Numbered from the stretch's first letter, positions 20,330 through 31,429 are shown. The stretch: 64,000 bases of DNA from Lepidostoma basale (GCA_022606425.2 JAHDVF020001324.1:434001-498000), one strand, 5' to 3'. Numbers and translations are program-made. The notes: generated from the sequence alone by a model not told the origin.

Positions 20330-20972
20330 GTATGTAAGTGCATTATCATGCATTTAAATGTAAGTGTATGTACGTGTCTGTGTTTTATTATGAATGTGTA
20401 TGTGAGAATAAGTGTAGGTATATTTTGGATAGATTTGAATATGAATGCTACTAGAAAGACAATGATATTATTTGGATTTTCTTATTAACATTCGAACTGT
20501 GTTCATATTTCATACCATCTGCAATTGTGTAAAATTAAAAACTGTATGATATGATGATTTAGTTAATTTAATAGAAGTTGAGTAGAAATACCTAAATGAT
20601 ATTAGAAATATAGTTTCACTTTTAACATCAATTTTATTAACGTGTAATAGCATAAAATTATTATTTTTATATGGTTTCTGTTTTTTATTTTCATATGGTG
20701 AATACTATTAAGTTAATGGAATTCACTATTTAAAGGTGTTCTTATATTTCTTTTAAATAGTGCAATTTATGATGTATTAAAATGATCAAATATTATGTAA
20801 AATAATTGTATAAAGCAACAAAATGTTCAAATTGTAAAATTGTTTTAGTTTTAAGTCAATTTCTTTTTCTGTTTTCTGAAGGTCCATAATTATTTTATAT
20901 GTAACTCATTCCTTCTGTCCCATAATTCTACTATTGTATGTTTATAAATAAATAAATAAATAATAAATAAAT
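20330..20972 (+). mobile_element. Probable LINE 3' UTR with (AAATA)n tail
   Basis: Long non-coding AT-rich run ending 'tgtatgtttataaataaataaataaataa', a typical LINE 3' end; a similar end occurs near 61400. The coding part is not identified. This may be the host sequence of the hAT insertion. Confidence 0.4.
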
Positions 20973-21017
20973 TACCTGTACTATCCACGATGTCGGCAAC
21001 TTTGGTTCGGCGTCTTA

Positions 21018-21360
21018 TTTCTTAACTTACTAACCATAACGCCGTCTCACCAAAGGGGTAGGCAGAAATAATAGACTGCAACACTTTTCTTTCCAGACAT
21101 ATTTCTCTCGCTTCTTTAACATTCATACATGGTGTCATGCACGCGCGTCGATTTCTCTGACTCCTTACGTGGCCAACATTAAACATTTAATGTCTTTATC
21201 GTACCACGTTTTCTTCAGTCTTCCTATATTTCTTGTTCCATTTACGTTCTTTCTTCATTCATTCTTTCCATCTGTCCAAACCATCTTAATGATCCTTTCG
21301 TTATTTTGTTCATAACACCATCCTTCGCACTGTATTTACTTCCTATATTTTTATTCTAAA
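21018..21360 (-). mobile_element. R1 LINE 3' fragment
   Basis: Antisense R1 with its tail side at 21018 ('accataacgccgtctcacc'), then QERKVWQS-, DQI- and WFGQMERM-type coding remnants. A short plus-strand R1 piece (RSLRRMCGYSVF) follows at 21370-21420. Confidence 0.82.
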
Positions 21361-21420
21361 TGCAGTACAAACGAGATCTCTTAGACGAATGTGTGGATAC
21401 TCTGTGTTTATGAAAGAGTG

Positions 21421-22197
21421 AATAATTTCTTCATTTTATATTGTGTCGGAGACTTTTCGTACTGCCATAATGAATTTTACTCAATAAAATAATGTTTTTA
21501 AGATTATACTATGAAATGTAACCACACAATTGATTGATGACCTGAGTTAACATATATTCAGACTTGTCTAATGAGTTCCGATGAATAATTACAATTTAAC
21601 AAATATCAAACTTCCTATCCTTGGGCGCTAGAGCCATTACTCCGAGATAATTAATTTAAACTCCGATCGGTCAAAGCCATTTTAATTTATTAATAAACTC
21701 ATACATGCTCCGGGTTATGTAATTAATTAGGTAAACTAACATCACTCATTTTTTGTGGCGATGATATCAACAATTAGGAACAAACTGAATGGGTATAAAT
21801 CAAAGCATAGTTTTTTTGGGCTTCATCTTCGCTGTGTCAATGTCGTTAGTCCAGAAGTCTGTCAGCTGAACTGCACTGCCGGAAGCCCAAACCAGATCCT
21901 ACTTCTTCTCGTATGTCACAGCCCAATAAAGGTACTTCCAATACAATCTCGAAATCACGGTTTACAAGGTCGTAATGTTGAGTTAAATGTGGGGCCGATC
22001 TGCTCTGACAGCTGTCAAATGTCAAAAAAAATAGTTAAAAATATCGCGACTTTTTCGAAACAATTAATAATAACATAAACAATTTTAACAATGTTATTTG
22101 ATTAATATTGTTGGTATTTTACAAATGGGAAAGATTCAACATCACATTATTTAAAAAAAAATATATATAATATATTTAACTATGGAACTATTTTTAT
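21421..22197. other. Unassigned; GC-richer 21820-22020
   Basis: No recognised family. 21820-22020 has a more coding-like composition and a 107-aa open frame from 21755 without any domain I recognise. Possibly an unclassified mobile element remnant. Confidence 0.35.
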
Positions 22198-22830
22198 TAT
22201 ACTATGGAAGCGAAGCATGGAACTGGCAGAAGAAGGATGAGAGCGGAATAAATGTGGTAGAGATGAGGTCCCTAAGACGTATGTGTGGTAGAACGTATAC
22301 GACAGAATTTCAAATGCTGATATAAGAAAGGAATTTAGGGTGGAAGAAGGTATTATGAACAAAATTATGAAAGGATCGCTGCGTTGGTTCGGACATATGG
22401 AGCGCATGGATGGAGAAAGAATGTTCCCTAAGACGTATGTGTGGTAGAACGATATACGACAGAATCTCAAATGCTGATATAAGGAAGGAATGTAGGGTGG
22501 AAGAAGGTATTATGAACAAAATTATGAAAGGATCGCTGCGTTGGTTCGGACATATGGAGTGCATGGATGGAGAAAGAATGGTTAAGAAAGTATACGTTAA
22601 TGATGTAAATGGGGTACGAAGTCAAGGCAGACCGAGGAAAACATGTCATGACCAAATTAATTAAATTTTAAAGGTTGATCATGTTAGAAGTCGGAGGATT
22701 CGACGTGCGTGTATGACTCGGTGTATGAATGTGGAGGAATCTAGAGAAGTTTGCCAGGATAGAGTAGTGTGGCGGTCCATTCTCTCTGCCTACCCCTGCG
22801 GGGAAACTGCGTGGTGGTTTGTTTGTTTTT
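22198..22830 (+). pseudogene. R1 LINE 3' end with internal tandem duplication
   Basis: SEAWNWQK, then the SLRRMCGR to RWFGHMERMDGERM block present twice, then KKVYVNDVNG, GRPRKTCHDQIN, RRACMTRC-like and SILSAYPCGETA-like ends. The 156-bp direct duplication (22271-22426 copied at 22427-22582) is internal to the element. Other frameshifts are present. Confidence 0.88.
22271..22582 (+). repeat. 156-bp tandem duplication inside R1
   Basis: 'cctaagacgtatgtgtggta' starts at 22271 and again at 22427, and both copies run to 'ggatggagaaagaatg'. They differ by a few substitutions and a single-base indel. Confidence 0.85.
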
Positions 22831-22854
22831 GTATTTAAAAATGTCATATACTAG

Positions 22855-22950
22855 AGTTGTTGTAGTTGGGAGTCAACCTCCCAAGAGAGGCCAGGCTGAT
22901 TTCAGGAACAGACCAAAGGTCCATAAGGAGAAGAAGAAGAAGAAGAGATA
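22855..22950 (+). mobile_element. R7-type LINE 3' tip
   Basis: 'aacagaccaaaggtccataa' followed by an AAG-rich tail matches the very end of R7 (reverse of 49350-49410). Confidence 0.5.
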
Positions 22951-23077
22951 TACTAGATGTAAGAAATATGTAATTTTTTTAACTAAATAAATAAATATTA
23001 AAAAAAAAAAAAATCAGTGGAGAGAGGCAAGGCAGTCAAATTGATATACTAGAACTGCGGAAACACAAATCTTTGTA

Positions 23078-23155
23078 ACATCATCATCATCAGCCGTCTG
23101 TCATCCACTGCTGAATGTAGGCCTCTCTCAAAGCATGCCACCGCCCCCTATCAAT
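23078..23155 (-). mobile_element. R2 LINE 3' tip
   Basis: The plus strand shows the reversed (TGA)n tail 'catcatcatcatcagccg', then 'tctgtcatccactgctgaat', identical in layout to 13486 and 36105. Confidence 0.85.
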
Positions 23156-23194
23156 TTATATCCCCTATCATAATCTATGTAAGAGGTATGTAAA

Positions 23195-23492
23195 ATGTTT
23201 GGAATCGAGCGTTCGCGGTAGCCGGTCCATCAGCTTGGAACAATCTCCCTTCACACCTCAGATGCATAAATGATCCGACAGATTTCAGATCGAGTAAATT
23301 GAAAACCCATCTTTTTCATATTTCATACCCAAGTTAAACATTTATACTTTGTTCTACTATACTTTTAAACCGATCGCTTTTTGAGCGGTCACATTTAGAT
23401 TTTTAGATTTAAAACACGTCTTAATGCGCCCTTGAGGTGTTTACATCACAAAAACGGCGCTTTAAAAGTGAGCATATTATTATTATTATTAT
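23195..23492 (+). pseudogene. CR1/L2-type LINE C-terminus with (ATT)n tail
   Basis: Encodes RAFAVAGPSAWNNLP, then DPTDFRSSKLKTHLF, the hallmark end of L2/CR1-like proteins (A-F/S-V-A-G-P-x-x-W-N-x-L-P). After the stop come a 3' UTR, 'atcacaaaaacggcgcttta' and a tattattatt microsatellite. An inverted copy of that 3' UTR end is at 61085-61160. Confidence 0.85.
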
Positions 23493-24019
23493 TATTTGTA
23501 ACTCGTAGGAGTAATAATACAATCGTAGTTCGATACAGGACAGAAATAAAATGAGATGCATAGTAACTTCACGGATTCCTATACTGATTTGGCGGTACAT
23601 ACGGCCCCATAAATCTCCATGTTGGAAATATTGTTTATGGTGCTTACACACTGGTTAATACTTTTGACAAATACGGCACTGGTACTTCATAATATACGAA
23701 ATGAATTATCCATACCACAGATGCAGAGGGTTGTACCGCCCTTAAAGATACCCTATTTCGCCCTGCTGTCTCTGGATTTACCAACCCATATGCGCTATCA
23801 ATTCACAGTTCTACAGGTTTACTATATTACAGTCCAATTTACGTATTCGCAGTTTTCACTCCTTTCATCCGATCTCCCAACTGCTAGTACCGGTGCTACG
23901 GTGTTTAAAAACCTTTTTGTCCTATTATACAATTCAAATCAAATCAGTTTATTTTCTCACAAGATATTACAAACAACAATAAGAGTTAAAGGCATTGAGA
24001 ACAGGTAAAATATAAAAAA
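23493..24019. other. Unassigned; 129-aa ORF without recognisable domain
   Basis: A plus-strand open frame 23619-24008 has no recognisable motif and could be chance. Nothing else seen. Confidence 0.3.
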
Positions 24020-24290
24020 AATATATTAATAGGTACCAGGAACGCATGAGAGATGGTTCGACATTAGGAATATAAGATACTCTCCAAAGTCAAGACCATT
24101 TGTCTTATGAACGTACCAACACAAATATGAAAGACGTCGATCTCTGAAGCGATCATGTTTAGCAGTTTGATTGCTCTCCCCACCGACATCACCAGAGGCA
24201 GGTTGATTCTGCATGTTGGGAGATAAAACAGTCTGTGCCAACGCTGTCGAAGATAACCAATTAACTCACACAATTCACTTATCTTCCATC
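24020..24290 (-). pseudogene. J1 LINE C-terminus
   Basis: On the minus strand: LRQRWHRLFYLPTCRINLPL then VMSVGRAIKLLN and EIDVFHICVGTFIRQM, ending near 24030. This is the conserved end of jockey/CR1-type LINE proteins seen also at 35235, 43560, 45052 and 51749. Confidence 0.8.
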
Positions 24291-24667
24291 TTAAGACTTT
24301 TTTAAATGTATTTATTGAATAAAAAAGTTAAAACTTTAAACAAATTTTTAAAAATTCTAGAAAACAGATATTTTTATTCGTATTAATCGAAGGCTGGTTA
24401 TTACAAAGGTTTTAACATAAAACAAAGAAAAAAACCTTTATTGTGACATGTGTCATGTAGCATGGGTGGCATCCTTAGGATGAAGTTTGAACTGCAATAT
24501 ATTATTAAATCTTGTTTGGCTTAAAATTGGCTTGTTTGTTTAACACTAATTGGGTTCAAGATTTCATTTCTGACTTATTTGATTTTTTGGCACCTTTGCA
24601 TATTAAGAAATTACAATTTAAATAAACCCTTATAACATAATATATAACAAGGTTTTATTGAATTAAA
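24291..24667. other. Unassigned AT-rich DNA
   Basis: Nothing recognised. Confidence 0.35.
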
Positions 24668-25415
24668 ATAATGCAAGTGTCAAAGCCTTAAGTTATGGTA
24701 TTTGAAAAGGAAGAATGTATGACAGATTGTGACATAAGTGCGAACGGTGAGAAATTAGAGCAAGTTACCGAATTTGTCTACCTCGGAAGCATGTTTACAA
24801 GATATGGAAAAATGGAGAAAGATATCGGAAGAAGGGTTGGAGCTGGCAACCAAATAAATGGCGCACTTACAGTCATTACCCTAAATAGAAATATATCCAC
24901 TTAAGCAAAGATGGCAGTGCAAAATGGAGTTCTAGTCCCGACCCTTATGTATGGAAGTGAAGCTTGGAGTTAGCAGAAGAAGGATTAAATAATAATAAAT
25001 GCCGTAGAAATGAGGTCACTAAGAAGGATGTGCGGAAAAACAATGTATGATACAATATCTAATGATGAAGTAAAAAAGGAATGTAAGGCGGATGAATGCG
25101 TGATAAATAAAATCAAGAAAGGGTCACTAAGATTGTTTGGAATATGGAAAGAATAGATGAGAGAAGGATGGTAAATAAAATATAAACAAGTAGTGTGAAT
25201 GGAAAAAGAAGTCGAGGAAAGCCAAGGAAGACTTGCCATGACCAAATTAATCAATTCCTGAAAGGCGGCCATGTTAGAAATAGGAACAATCGACGAGCGT
25301 GCATGTCACGATGTGTGAATGTAGAAAAGGCGCGAGAGTTATGTCAGGATAGAATAATGTGGCGATCCATCCTCTCTGCTGACCTCTCCAGGGAAACGGC
25401 GTGATAGTTAGTTGG
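24668..25415 (+). pseudogene. R1 LINE C-terminal copy, about 750 bp
   Basis: VFEKEECMTDCDISANGEKL, then EFVYLGSMFTRYGKMEKDIG, INGALTVI, MYGSEA, SLRRMCGKTMYDTIS, GKPRKTCHDQINQFLK, NRRACMSRCVNVEKAREL and SILSADLSRETA with TGA at 25402. The TTAG tail is short. Several stops and a frameshift. Confidence 0.9.
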
Positions 25416-25507
25416 TTAGAGATAATTAATGTTTACGTTTTTTTTTCTCTTTCACCAACAAAGCTTTTAAATATTGTAATTAGCTTTGTGTACTAGTCAG
25501 ATAAAAA

Positions 25508-25605
25508 ACTAACTAACTAACCATCACGCCGTCTCCCCGAAAGGGTAGGCAGAAAGAATGGACTGTCACACTTTTACTGATGCGGCACTCCATCCTTCTC
25601 TTTAA
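25508..25605 (-). mobile_element. R1s element, 3' part
   Basis: Reversed tail 'aactaactaaccatcacgcc', then the R1-like tip and 'gatgcggcactccatccttc', the R1s body junction. The rest is truncated. Confidence 0.75.
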
Positions 25606-26189
25606 AGTCAGATAAAGTATTGCGGATATGAAGTTTTAAAGTCCTCTTAGGACCGAAGGTTCAAGCGTTTTTTCAAAACTTAAAAAAAGAACACGCAGGG
25701 TTCTACGAGAGTTTCCGGGTATTTGGTTGGTTCCTTTCACCGCGTGAAATGATACAAGGTAATTCTCGAAGATAGCTACGTAATTCATACTTCAGAATGT
25801 ATGTAATCCTTGTTCATGATAAATAACAGAGAGTTAAATGTCAGATTAATTAACAGAATCGTTTACTGCAATACATCCTTTATGCACAATACATCCTGGT
25901 ACGTAAAAGTATTCCCTTTTAAGAATCAAACAATAAACATCATTTGTTGCTATTAATAAACGGTAATCTCCTTGTCAACGTTGTTTATGTACTTAAAGTT
26001 GTCTACGCTCATTATATTCATAACTTCTCTCAGATAATTATTCGATAAGCTTGAATTATAATAAATATCATACTATTTATTTATAATTTAATTAACCAAT
26101 TTAATACTCGTATAGGCGTAACTAACTTAAGTTAAAACTTAAGTGGCATTAAAATTAATATGTATTATAAATGAATTATTTATTATTAG
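25606..26189. other. Unassigned AT-rich DNA
   Basis: No recognised feature. Confidence 0.35.
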
Positions 26190-26240
26190 AATTTTTTTAT
26201 ATTTTTTGTATATACAACGCAAACTTAAAAATTAAAATTA

Positions 26241-26286
26241 AATATCAGACATGTTTCGGACAACCCGGTCCTTCCTCAGAGATATT
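26241..26286 (-). ncRNA. Hammerhead-like motif, family B
   Basis: Helix I AAUAUCU against UGAUAUU (one terminal mismatch), core CUGAGGA, extra A, helix II GGAC with GUCC, GAAA, helix III palindrome ACAUGU, cleavage residue C. Confidence 0.65.
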
Positions 26287-26453
26287 TTAAATATTAGAAA
26301 ATTGTTTACAAATATGACCAGTTTTAACAGATGTTATAAAGATTTATTTTGGAACGTTTATGCTTTTGTCATAACAAATATTATGAATCAATTTAAGATT
26401 TAAAATAATAATTTAAAGTTTTAATTTTTTTATGATATTTTAAATATCTTTAT

Positions 26454-26499
26454 AATATCACTGAGGAAGGACCGGGTTGTCCGAAACCTGTCTGATATT
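26454..26499 (+). ncRNA. Hammerhead-like motif, family B
   Basis: Helix I AAUAUCA against UGAUAUU (7 bp perfect), core CUGAGGA at 26461-26467, extra A, helix II GGAC with GUCC, GAAA. Helix III is ACCUGU (one mismatch from the palindrome), then C. Confidence 0.65.
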
Positions 26500-26867
26500 T
26501 AATTTTAATTTTTTTAAAGTTAGTGTTGTATATACAAAGTATATAAATAAGAAAAAGACAAATTAAACATCTACAAAACAAAGTATGGCGAACATAGAAG
26601 GAAGGTTTTTGTTGTTGTTGTTATTTTTAATGAAGGAACGTACATATATTATATTATACATATACGAATTGTCTTCATTCAATATTCTATCATACTTCGT
26701 CTTTTTCATTTAAGTTCATTATCTTTTTCATTTAAGTTCATTATTTTTTTTAGTATTTATTTGAAAACAAAATTTTTCAATAAAAAACGAACGAAAAATG
26801 AATAAAACCTGTGTTGTATGAATGTTTAGTGCTCTTTAAGCTCTGCTCATTAATTATTGGCTTATTT

Positions 26868-27105
26868 ATCAGCCCTCTGTCGTCTACTGCTGAACGTAGG
26901 CCTCTCTTAAAGCACGCTACTGCCCCCTATCCATCGCCACTCTTATCCATCCAGGTCCAGCAATCCTTACAGCAGCCTTGGGTATGTGGTGGGAACCCTT
27001 CTGTGGTCTTCCGACAAATATGACCAGCCCACCGCCACTTCATCCCGCATATCCTCAGAGCCTTGTTGTTGAAAATAGTCGTTTCGAATTCTGTCCATCA
27101 AGGTT
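26868..27105 (-). pseudogene. R2 LINE C-terminal fragment
   Basis: Antisense R2: reversed 'cagccctctgtcgtctactg' tip, 'gccaccgc'-like and 'tatccatccaggtccagcaa' blocks, and the reverse of WRWAGHI ('gaccagcccaccgccacttc'). Decayed. Confidence 0.8.
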
Positions 27106-27295
27106 ATTTACTTATTTAATTTTTAAGGGTAAACATACAGCGATATCAATAACATGTAATAGAAAAATCACTTAAAAAAGTAAGGCCAATTTCATGTTAC
27201 CACAAATAAAAATTAATAGATAATGAAAACAAAAAAATAAATTGAAATAAAATGTCTTTATTGTTATATATAATATTATATTTAGTGTGCTTTCA
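27106..27295. repeat. Unclassified repeat U1, copy 1
   Basis: 'aaggccaatttcatgttacc' with 'acaaataaaaatta' matches 36720-36780. Identity of the parent element unknown. Confidence 0.4.
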
Positions 27296-27425
27296 CTTGT
27301 GTTTAAGGTCGACCGGTTTCGGGAGCTTGCTGCCAGAAGATGGCAGCAAGCATTTTGTATATAAATTTTTTGTTTTCATTATTTAAAATGAACTTCTACC
27401 AAGAAATTTCCATCAAAAATATTTA
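27296..27425 (-). repeat. Family E hammerhead-related repeat
   Basis: Minus strand ends GCUCCC, GAAA, ACCGGU, C, GACC, a correct 3' half of a hammerhead. The 5' half is replaced by a perfect 11-bp hairpin, GCUUGCUGCCA with UGGCAGCAAGC. The distal 'atgaacttctaccaagaaat' matches family C bodies. Confidence 0.5.
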
Positions 27426-27569
27426 TTTTTTAAAATTAATAGAATAGTTAACGGACGAGAGAATGAAACGAATGAAATTAAATTAAGACGAATTAAATTA
27501 AGACAAATTGAGGTTAAACCGAATATTCAAAATAAAAATAATAATTTTAGTGAAAATAAAAATAAAAAT

Positions 27570-27722
27570 GGATAAATAGTAATGTAACATTACGTAACAT
27601 TATTAGTAATGTAACATTACGAAAGATTGCTCCGATCATTTTTCTGAAACTTTGCTCGTTCCGGTGGGAAATTATTCCAAACATGGTTCTTTCTTTCCAT
27701 GGCGCGATGGGCGACCTGGAAT
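27570..27722 (-). mobile_element. U1 plus R2 scrap
   Basis: 27615-27660 ('gattgctccgatcatttttc') resembles 36950-36980 (U1). 27668-27722 is an antisense R2 scrap (reverse of VAQRAMERxMFG, with a 4-bp 'tttc' insertion). Confidence 0.5.
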
Positions 27723-27789
27723 ATAATACTTAGTTATGTCTTAGCAAGGTAAAATATGTCACTTTCATAAAATTAAATAAAAGATTTTG

Positions 27790-28025
27790 ATTCGCACTAC
27801 ATTTACGTTTATTTGCATTTGACACTCTATCATATACAGATTTGCCACACATCCATATTTTTCCAGTTCTATGCTTCATATTCATTCACAAGGGTCGCTT
27901 GTGCACTGCCATTTTAGATTTCTTAGATAGGCTATTGTTTGCGATAACTTTAAGTGCACCATTCACTTTCTTGACCCCTTTCCCCTTCTATAAATATCCC
28001 TCTCCACTAGCTTGTAAACATACTT
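27790..28025 (-). mobile_element. R1 LINE internal fragment
   Basis: Antisense blocks for KVNGALKVI, MAVHKRPL and MKHRTG-like remnants of LMYGSEAWNWQ. No tail and no intact frame. Confidence 0.75.
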
Positions 28026-28384
28026 TCTAAATCTACAAATAGTTTCAGTATTTTAAGTTAATCTACATAAAACTGATTTAAATGTTTGTGAAGAAATGAT
28101 CTTGCATTCAAGCCATTAAAAATCGGTTTATTCGCATTGAAAAGGTTAATCACATACTTTAAACTGCACATAATTATTTAAATGGACATTTTCATATTAA
28201 AACAACAATATTTCTTAATTGAATAATTAACACTATTTTTAAATTGGCAAACATTAACACGATTAGCATTTGTTAAATAAATTTTAATCAAAATTTAGTA
28301 CCTACCCAGTAAATAGTTTTTTTTTGCATTTATAATAAACAGCTTTCATTCTGATTGCGAAAATATATTTTAAAGAAAATCGCA
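28026..28384. other. Unassigned AT-rich DNA
   Basis: Nothing recognised. Confidence 0.35.
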
Positions 28385-28745
28385 GATATTCCAAACAATA
28401 ACAGACACTATCAGAACCAAACATCTCTTAAGAGTAGCAGAAATGAAAACATTGCGACCTATTGTGGGTAGAACCCTTTGAGATAGGACACCCAACGAAA
28501 AAATTTGCAGATCCTGCAAAATTGATGACATAGTGAGATGGAGTAGGCAGAGAAGGTGATTCTAGAGGGACCAAATTAAGATAATGGATCCAGCGAGGAT
28601 TCTTATGATTGTGATGCATGAAACTTCAGAGAAGCGTCGATCAAAGAGATGAAGAGAAAGCTGGTAGTCTTCAGCACATGAAGAAATGATATCCTGTTTA
28701 AATAGATCGCAAGATCTATTATACAATAGGGGGAAGAAGAAAAAT
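28385..28745 (+). pseudogene. R7 RTE-like LINE C-terminus
   Basis: Encodes TDTIRTKHLLRVAEMKTLRP, then IVGRTL, NEKICRSCKIDDIVRWSRQR and MDPARIL with stops, ending near an AAGAAG tail. A closer-to-intact copy is at 50057-50455. Confidence 0.8.
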
Positions 28746-28965
28746 GACATCGTAGTTTAGCAGAGAAAATGGATCAATAATTGATATTTACTAATTGATA
28801 ATGAGGTTCAATTTGTGGTAATTCATGTTTTTCAGAAGATTTATAAGAATGTACTATATAATGCCCGGAGTTTCTTACAGGCCTCGATCCAGCAATTCGC
28901 GAAAAAGAGATAGAAAACATATTTATTATTAAAGAAACATAATTTCAAAAAGTTTATAACATTGA

Positions 28966-29117
28966 CGACCTTCGTGGCAGAGTAGCAAGAGCTACGATTG
29001 CCACACCAAATATCCCGGGTTTGATTCACGGCGATGGGATTGTGATTGTCACGTTGGCTTTGGTCTGGTGTAGAATTTACGTGACAATAAAATGGCGATA
29101 GATTAGCTACCTATGGA
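28966..29117 (+). mobile_element. S1 tRNA-headed SINE, 3'-truncated
   Basis: 'gaccttcgtggcagagtagc' A-box region, B box GGTTTGATTCA (mutated), then body through 'gatagattagctacctatgg', where similarity stops. Confidence 0.82.
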
Positions 29118-29119
29118 TA

Positions 29120-29524
29120 TTCAAACGGCCTGTTTTATAAGAAGAAAAGAAAACTACAGAATCTAAATAAAAACGTAAGATTGCTAGAATAAATAGAGAA
29201 TAGAAATAATAGTAAGAGATTACAATTTACACTACAAGATAAAAAAGTACATAAATGTATGTAAATTTTCATATGTAGCACTCACTGTGTGGTTAGACAT
29301 TTAAAAAACATAAAATAAATAAAAACCACGGTAACCAATTGTGGTAAAATACAAAGTTTTTTAAATTTATTTTATATTTTTAAATATATTTATTGTTTCT
29401 TGAACAAGATGTATAAGGTAATAATATTTAAGGTAAAACATGTCATAAACTATACGAAAACTTCTAGAAAATAGACGTTTTCATTTGTATTATTTATATT
29501 ATATGGAGTTTCATGTTATTATTA
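29120..29524. other. Unassigned AT-rich DNA
   Basis: Nothing recognised. Borders a trinucleotide microsatellite. Confidence 0.35.
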
Positions 29525-29534
29525 TTTCTCGTAT

Positions 29535-29628
<94 letters not shown>

Positions 29629-29654
29629 TTATAATAATAACAAAAATAATAATA

Positions 29655-29686
<32 letters not shown>

Positions 29687-29690
29687 AGGG
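29525..29690. repeat. (TAA/TTA)n microsatellite, 165 bp
   Basis: Long run of ataata units, then an orientation switch to attatt after 29655, making an A-T trinucleotide palindrome. The poly-Ile/Asn ORFs across it are artefacts. Confidence 0.95.
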
Positions 29691-29699
29691 TACAGCACA

Positions 29700-29850
29700 G
29701 CTATCATATTGATTCCAGTGCCATTTTATTGTCACGTGAATTCTTCACTATACCAAATACATTGTGACAATCACACTGCCATCGTCGGAAACCGAATCCG
29801 AGATATTCTGTATGCCAGTCAAAGATCTTTGCACTCTGCCACGAATTATT
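29700..29850 (-). mobile_element. S1 tRNA-headed SINE
   Basis: Antisense: 'ccattttattgtcacgtgaa', 'tgtgacaatcacactgccat', then a decayed head ('gaaaccgaatccga', 'cactctgccacgaa'). Its 3' end abuts the (TTA)n microsatellite, consistent with an (AAT)n-type tail expanding. Confidence 0.8.
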
Positions 29851-30410
29851 ATTTAGATTTAACATGAATGCGATGCACACTTAATAGATTAAAACAAATA
29901 ATCTTATTGATGTAAACATCAATTGTTTGTCGTGTTTCTTGTCAAACATATTTAAAACATTAGCTAATCTGAACAAATGCAAAAACAAATAAATAAGGAT
30001 TCGCACATCCTTAAGGCAAAGGAACACGTAATATTAAATACCCTGCAGCATAATACATTATAAAACGAAAGGAAGACTTGTCCTTGAACTCGAGAAATGT
30101 TTTATATTATTTTCAACAGAGTGTCCGCTAGGATACACGTTAGGATATCTCAAAAATAACTCGCGGTAAGATAGAGAGAGATAAGTAAATATGATACGTT
30201 ATTTAATTAATCACAATTTTGCAGTGATAATAGTGTCGTTATAAGGGACTAATTAACCACTCAGGACATCCAAGATATGTAAATGACCGCCAATCGGAGA
30301 ACCCCTATGTGAAAATTCATCTTTCTCCCCAATGATTGGTAGCTTTACGTGGGTAGAAAGAAGTCGATCTAAGCTACATTACCTTAAGCACCTTATTAAC
30401 TTACAGAATA
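29851..30410. other. Unassigned DNA
   Basis: No recognised feature. It may include the 5' portion of the following LINE. Confidence 0.35.
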
Positions 30411-31025
30411 TTGTACTTAACACATACACAACCTAACAGACAAGTTAGCATCGCTATACTCCCTCTTCTACAAAATACAGAATTACATACCAAGAAGGGA
30501 AAAAGTTATGATGTACGAAGCGTATGTAAAAAGCCGACTGACATATATGATTCCCTTCTGGGGGACAGGAAACCAAAAGGACATCTCCAGACTCCAAAGA
30601 CAACAAAATAAAATAATAAAACTAGCATATAACATTGACTACCATACCCCAACCATACAAGTTTACAGACAAACTAAACAAATGGACATATCAGACCTGA
30701 CCAAATATGAGACCTTAAAAATTGTACACAGAGTGACCATGGAAAAGCCAACAGACAGCACCTACAAATTAACTAAAAATTCAGACATACACAGACACTG
30801 GACCAGGAATTGTGACAGATATCACTTACCGATTGCACGAACTAAGACAGGACAATCAAGGATATTGAACAATGGACTGAAACTTTACAATGAACTACCT
30901 AAAGACACAAGGAATCTCACTACAACTCAATATAAGAAGTGTCTGAAGCAGTACATAATTAGTGGTAGGATCTAGAAATGTAACCATATAACCCAATTGG
31001 GTTTTTAAAAAAAAAAATTAAATAA
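30411..31025 (+). pseudogene. CR1/jockey-type LINE C-terminus with poly(A)
   Basis: The 155-aa frame 30508-30975 reads YEAYVKSRLTYMIPFWGT, then RLQRQQNKIIKLAYNIDY and later SRILNNGLKLYNELPKDTRN and LKQYIISGRI, the standard post-reverse-transcriptase C-terminal domain of jockey/CR1-type LINEs. An overlapping frame from 30411 covers upstream residues with a frameshift. The TAG stop is followed by a short UTR and an A-rich tail (31005-31045). The least damaged non-R1 LINE end here. Confidence 0.85.
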
Positions 31026-31043
31026 AAAAAAAAATAAAAAAAT

Positions 31044-31385
31044 GCACTAAGAAGTGAATGTGGTGCGAATGAAAGTGTTATGAACAAAATAAGGAAATGG
31101 TCATTAAGATGGTTTGGACACATGGAAAGAATGAGTGAAGACAGAATGGTAAGGAAGGTATATGTAAACGGCGTGAACGGAGCTAGAAATAGAGGAAGGT
31201 CGAGGAAAACGTGGCACGATTAAATCAATCAAATATTGAATGTCGGTCACGTGAGGAGTCGGAAAAATTGACGTGCGTGCATGACAAGATGTATGAATGT
31301 GTAGAGGAAGCGAGAGAAGTATGTCAGGACAGAACAGTGTGGCGTTCCATTCCTCCGGGGAGACGCCGTGATGGTAAGTTAGTTC
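31044..31385 (+). pseudogene. R1 LINE 3' end
   Basis: LRSECGANESVMNKIRK, WFGHMERMSEDRMVRKVYVN, NGARNRGRSRKTWHD and REVCQDRTVWRSI with deletion of the SAYP segment before 'ggggagacgccgtgatgg'. It starts right after the poly(A) of the previous LINE. Confidence 0.87.
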
Positions 31386-31429
31386 GTTTTATAGTGCACT
31401 TTAGTTAACTTAACTTGACTACAATGGGT

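Larger units (their letters stand above)
26190..26555. repeat. Family B hammerhead foldback repeat
   Basis: Inverted arms with outer ends 'gtatatacaacgcaaac' and 'gttgtatatacaaagtata', separated by about 165 bp that also includes 'tttatgcttttgtcataaca' (seen again near 9030). Each arm carries a hammerhead-like motif. Confidence 0.8.

Noticed and set aside
24668..25415. Functional reverse transcriptase gene
   Set aside because: No YADD motif in this copy, and it has frameshifts and internal stops. Only a decayed R1 C-terminal region.
29511..29735. Poly-Ile/poly-Asn ORF
   Set aside because: Translation of a (TAA)n/(TTA)n microsatellite.
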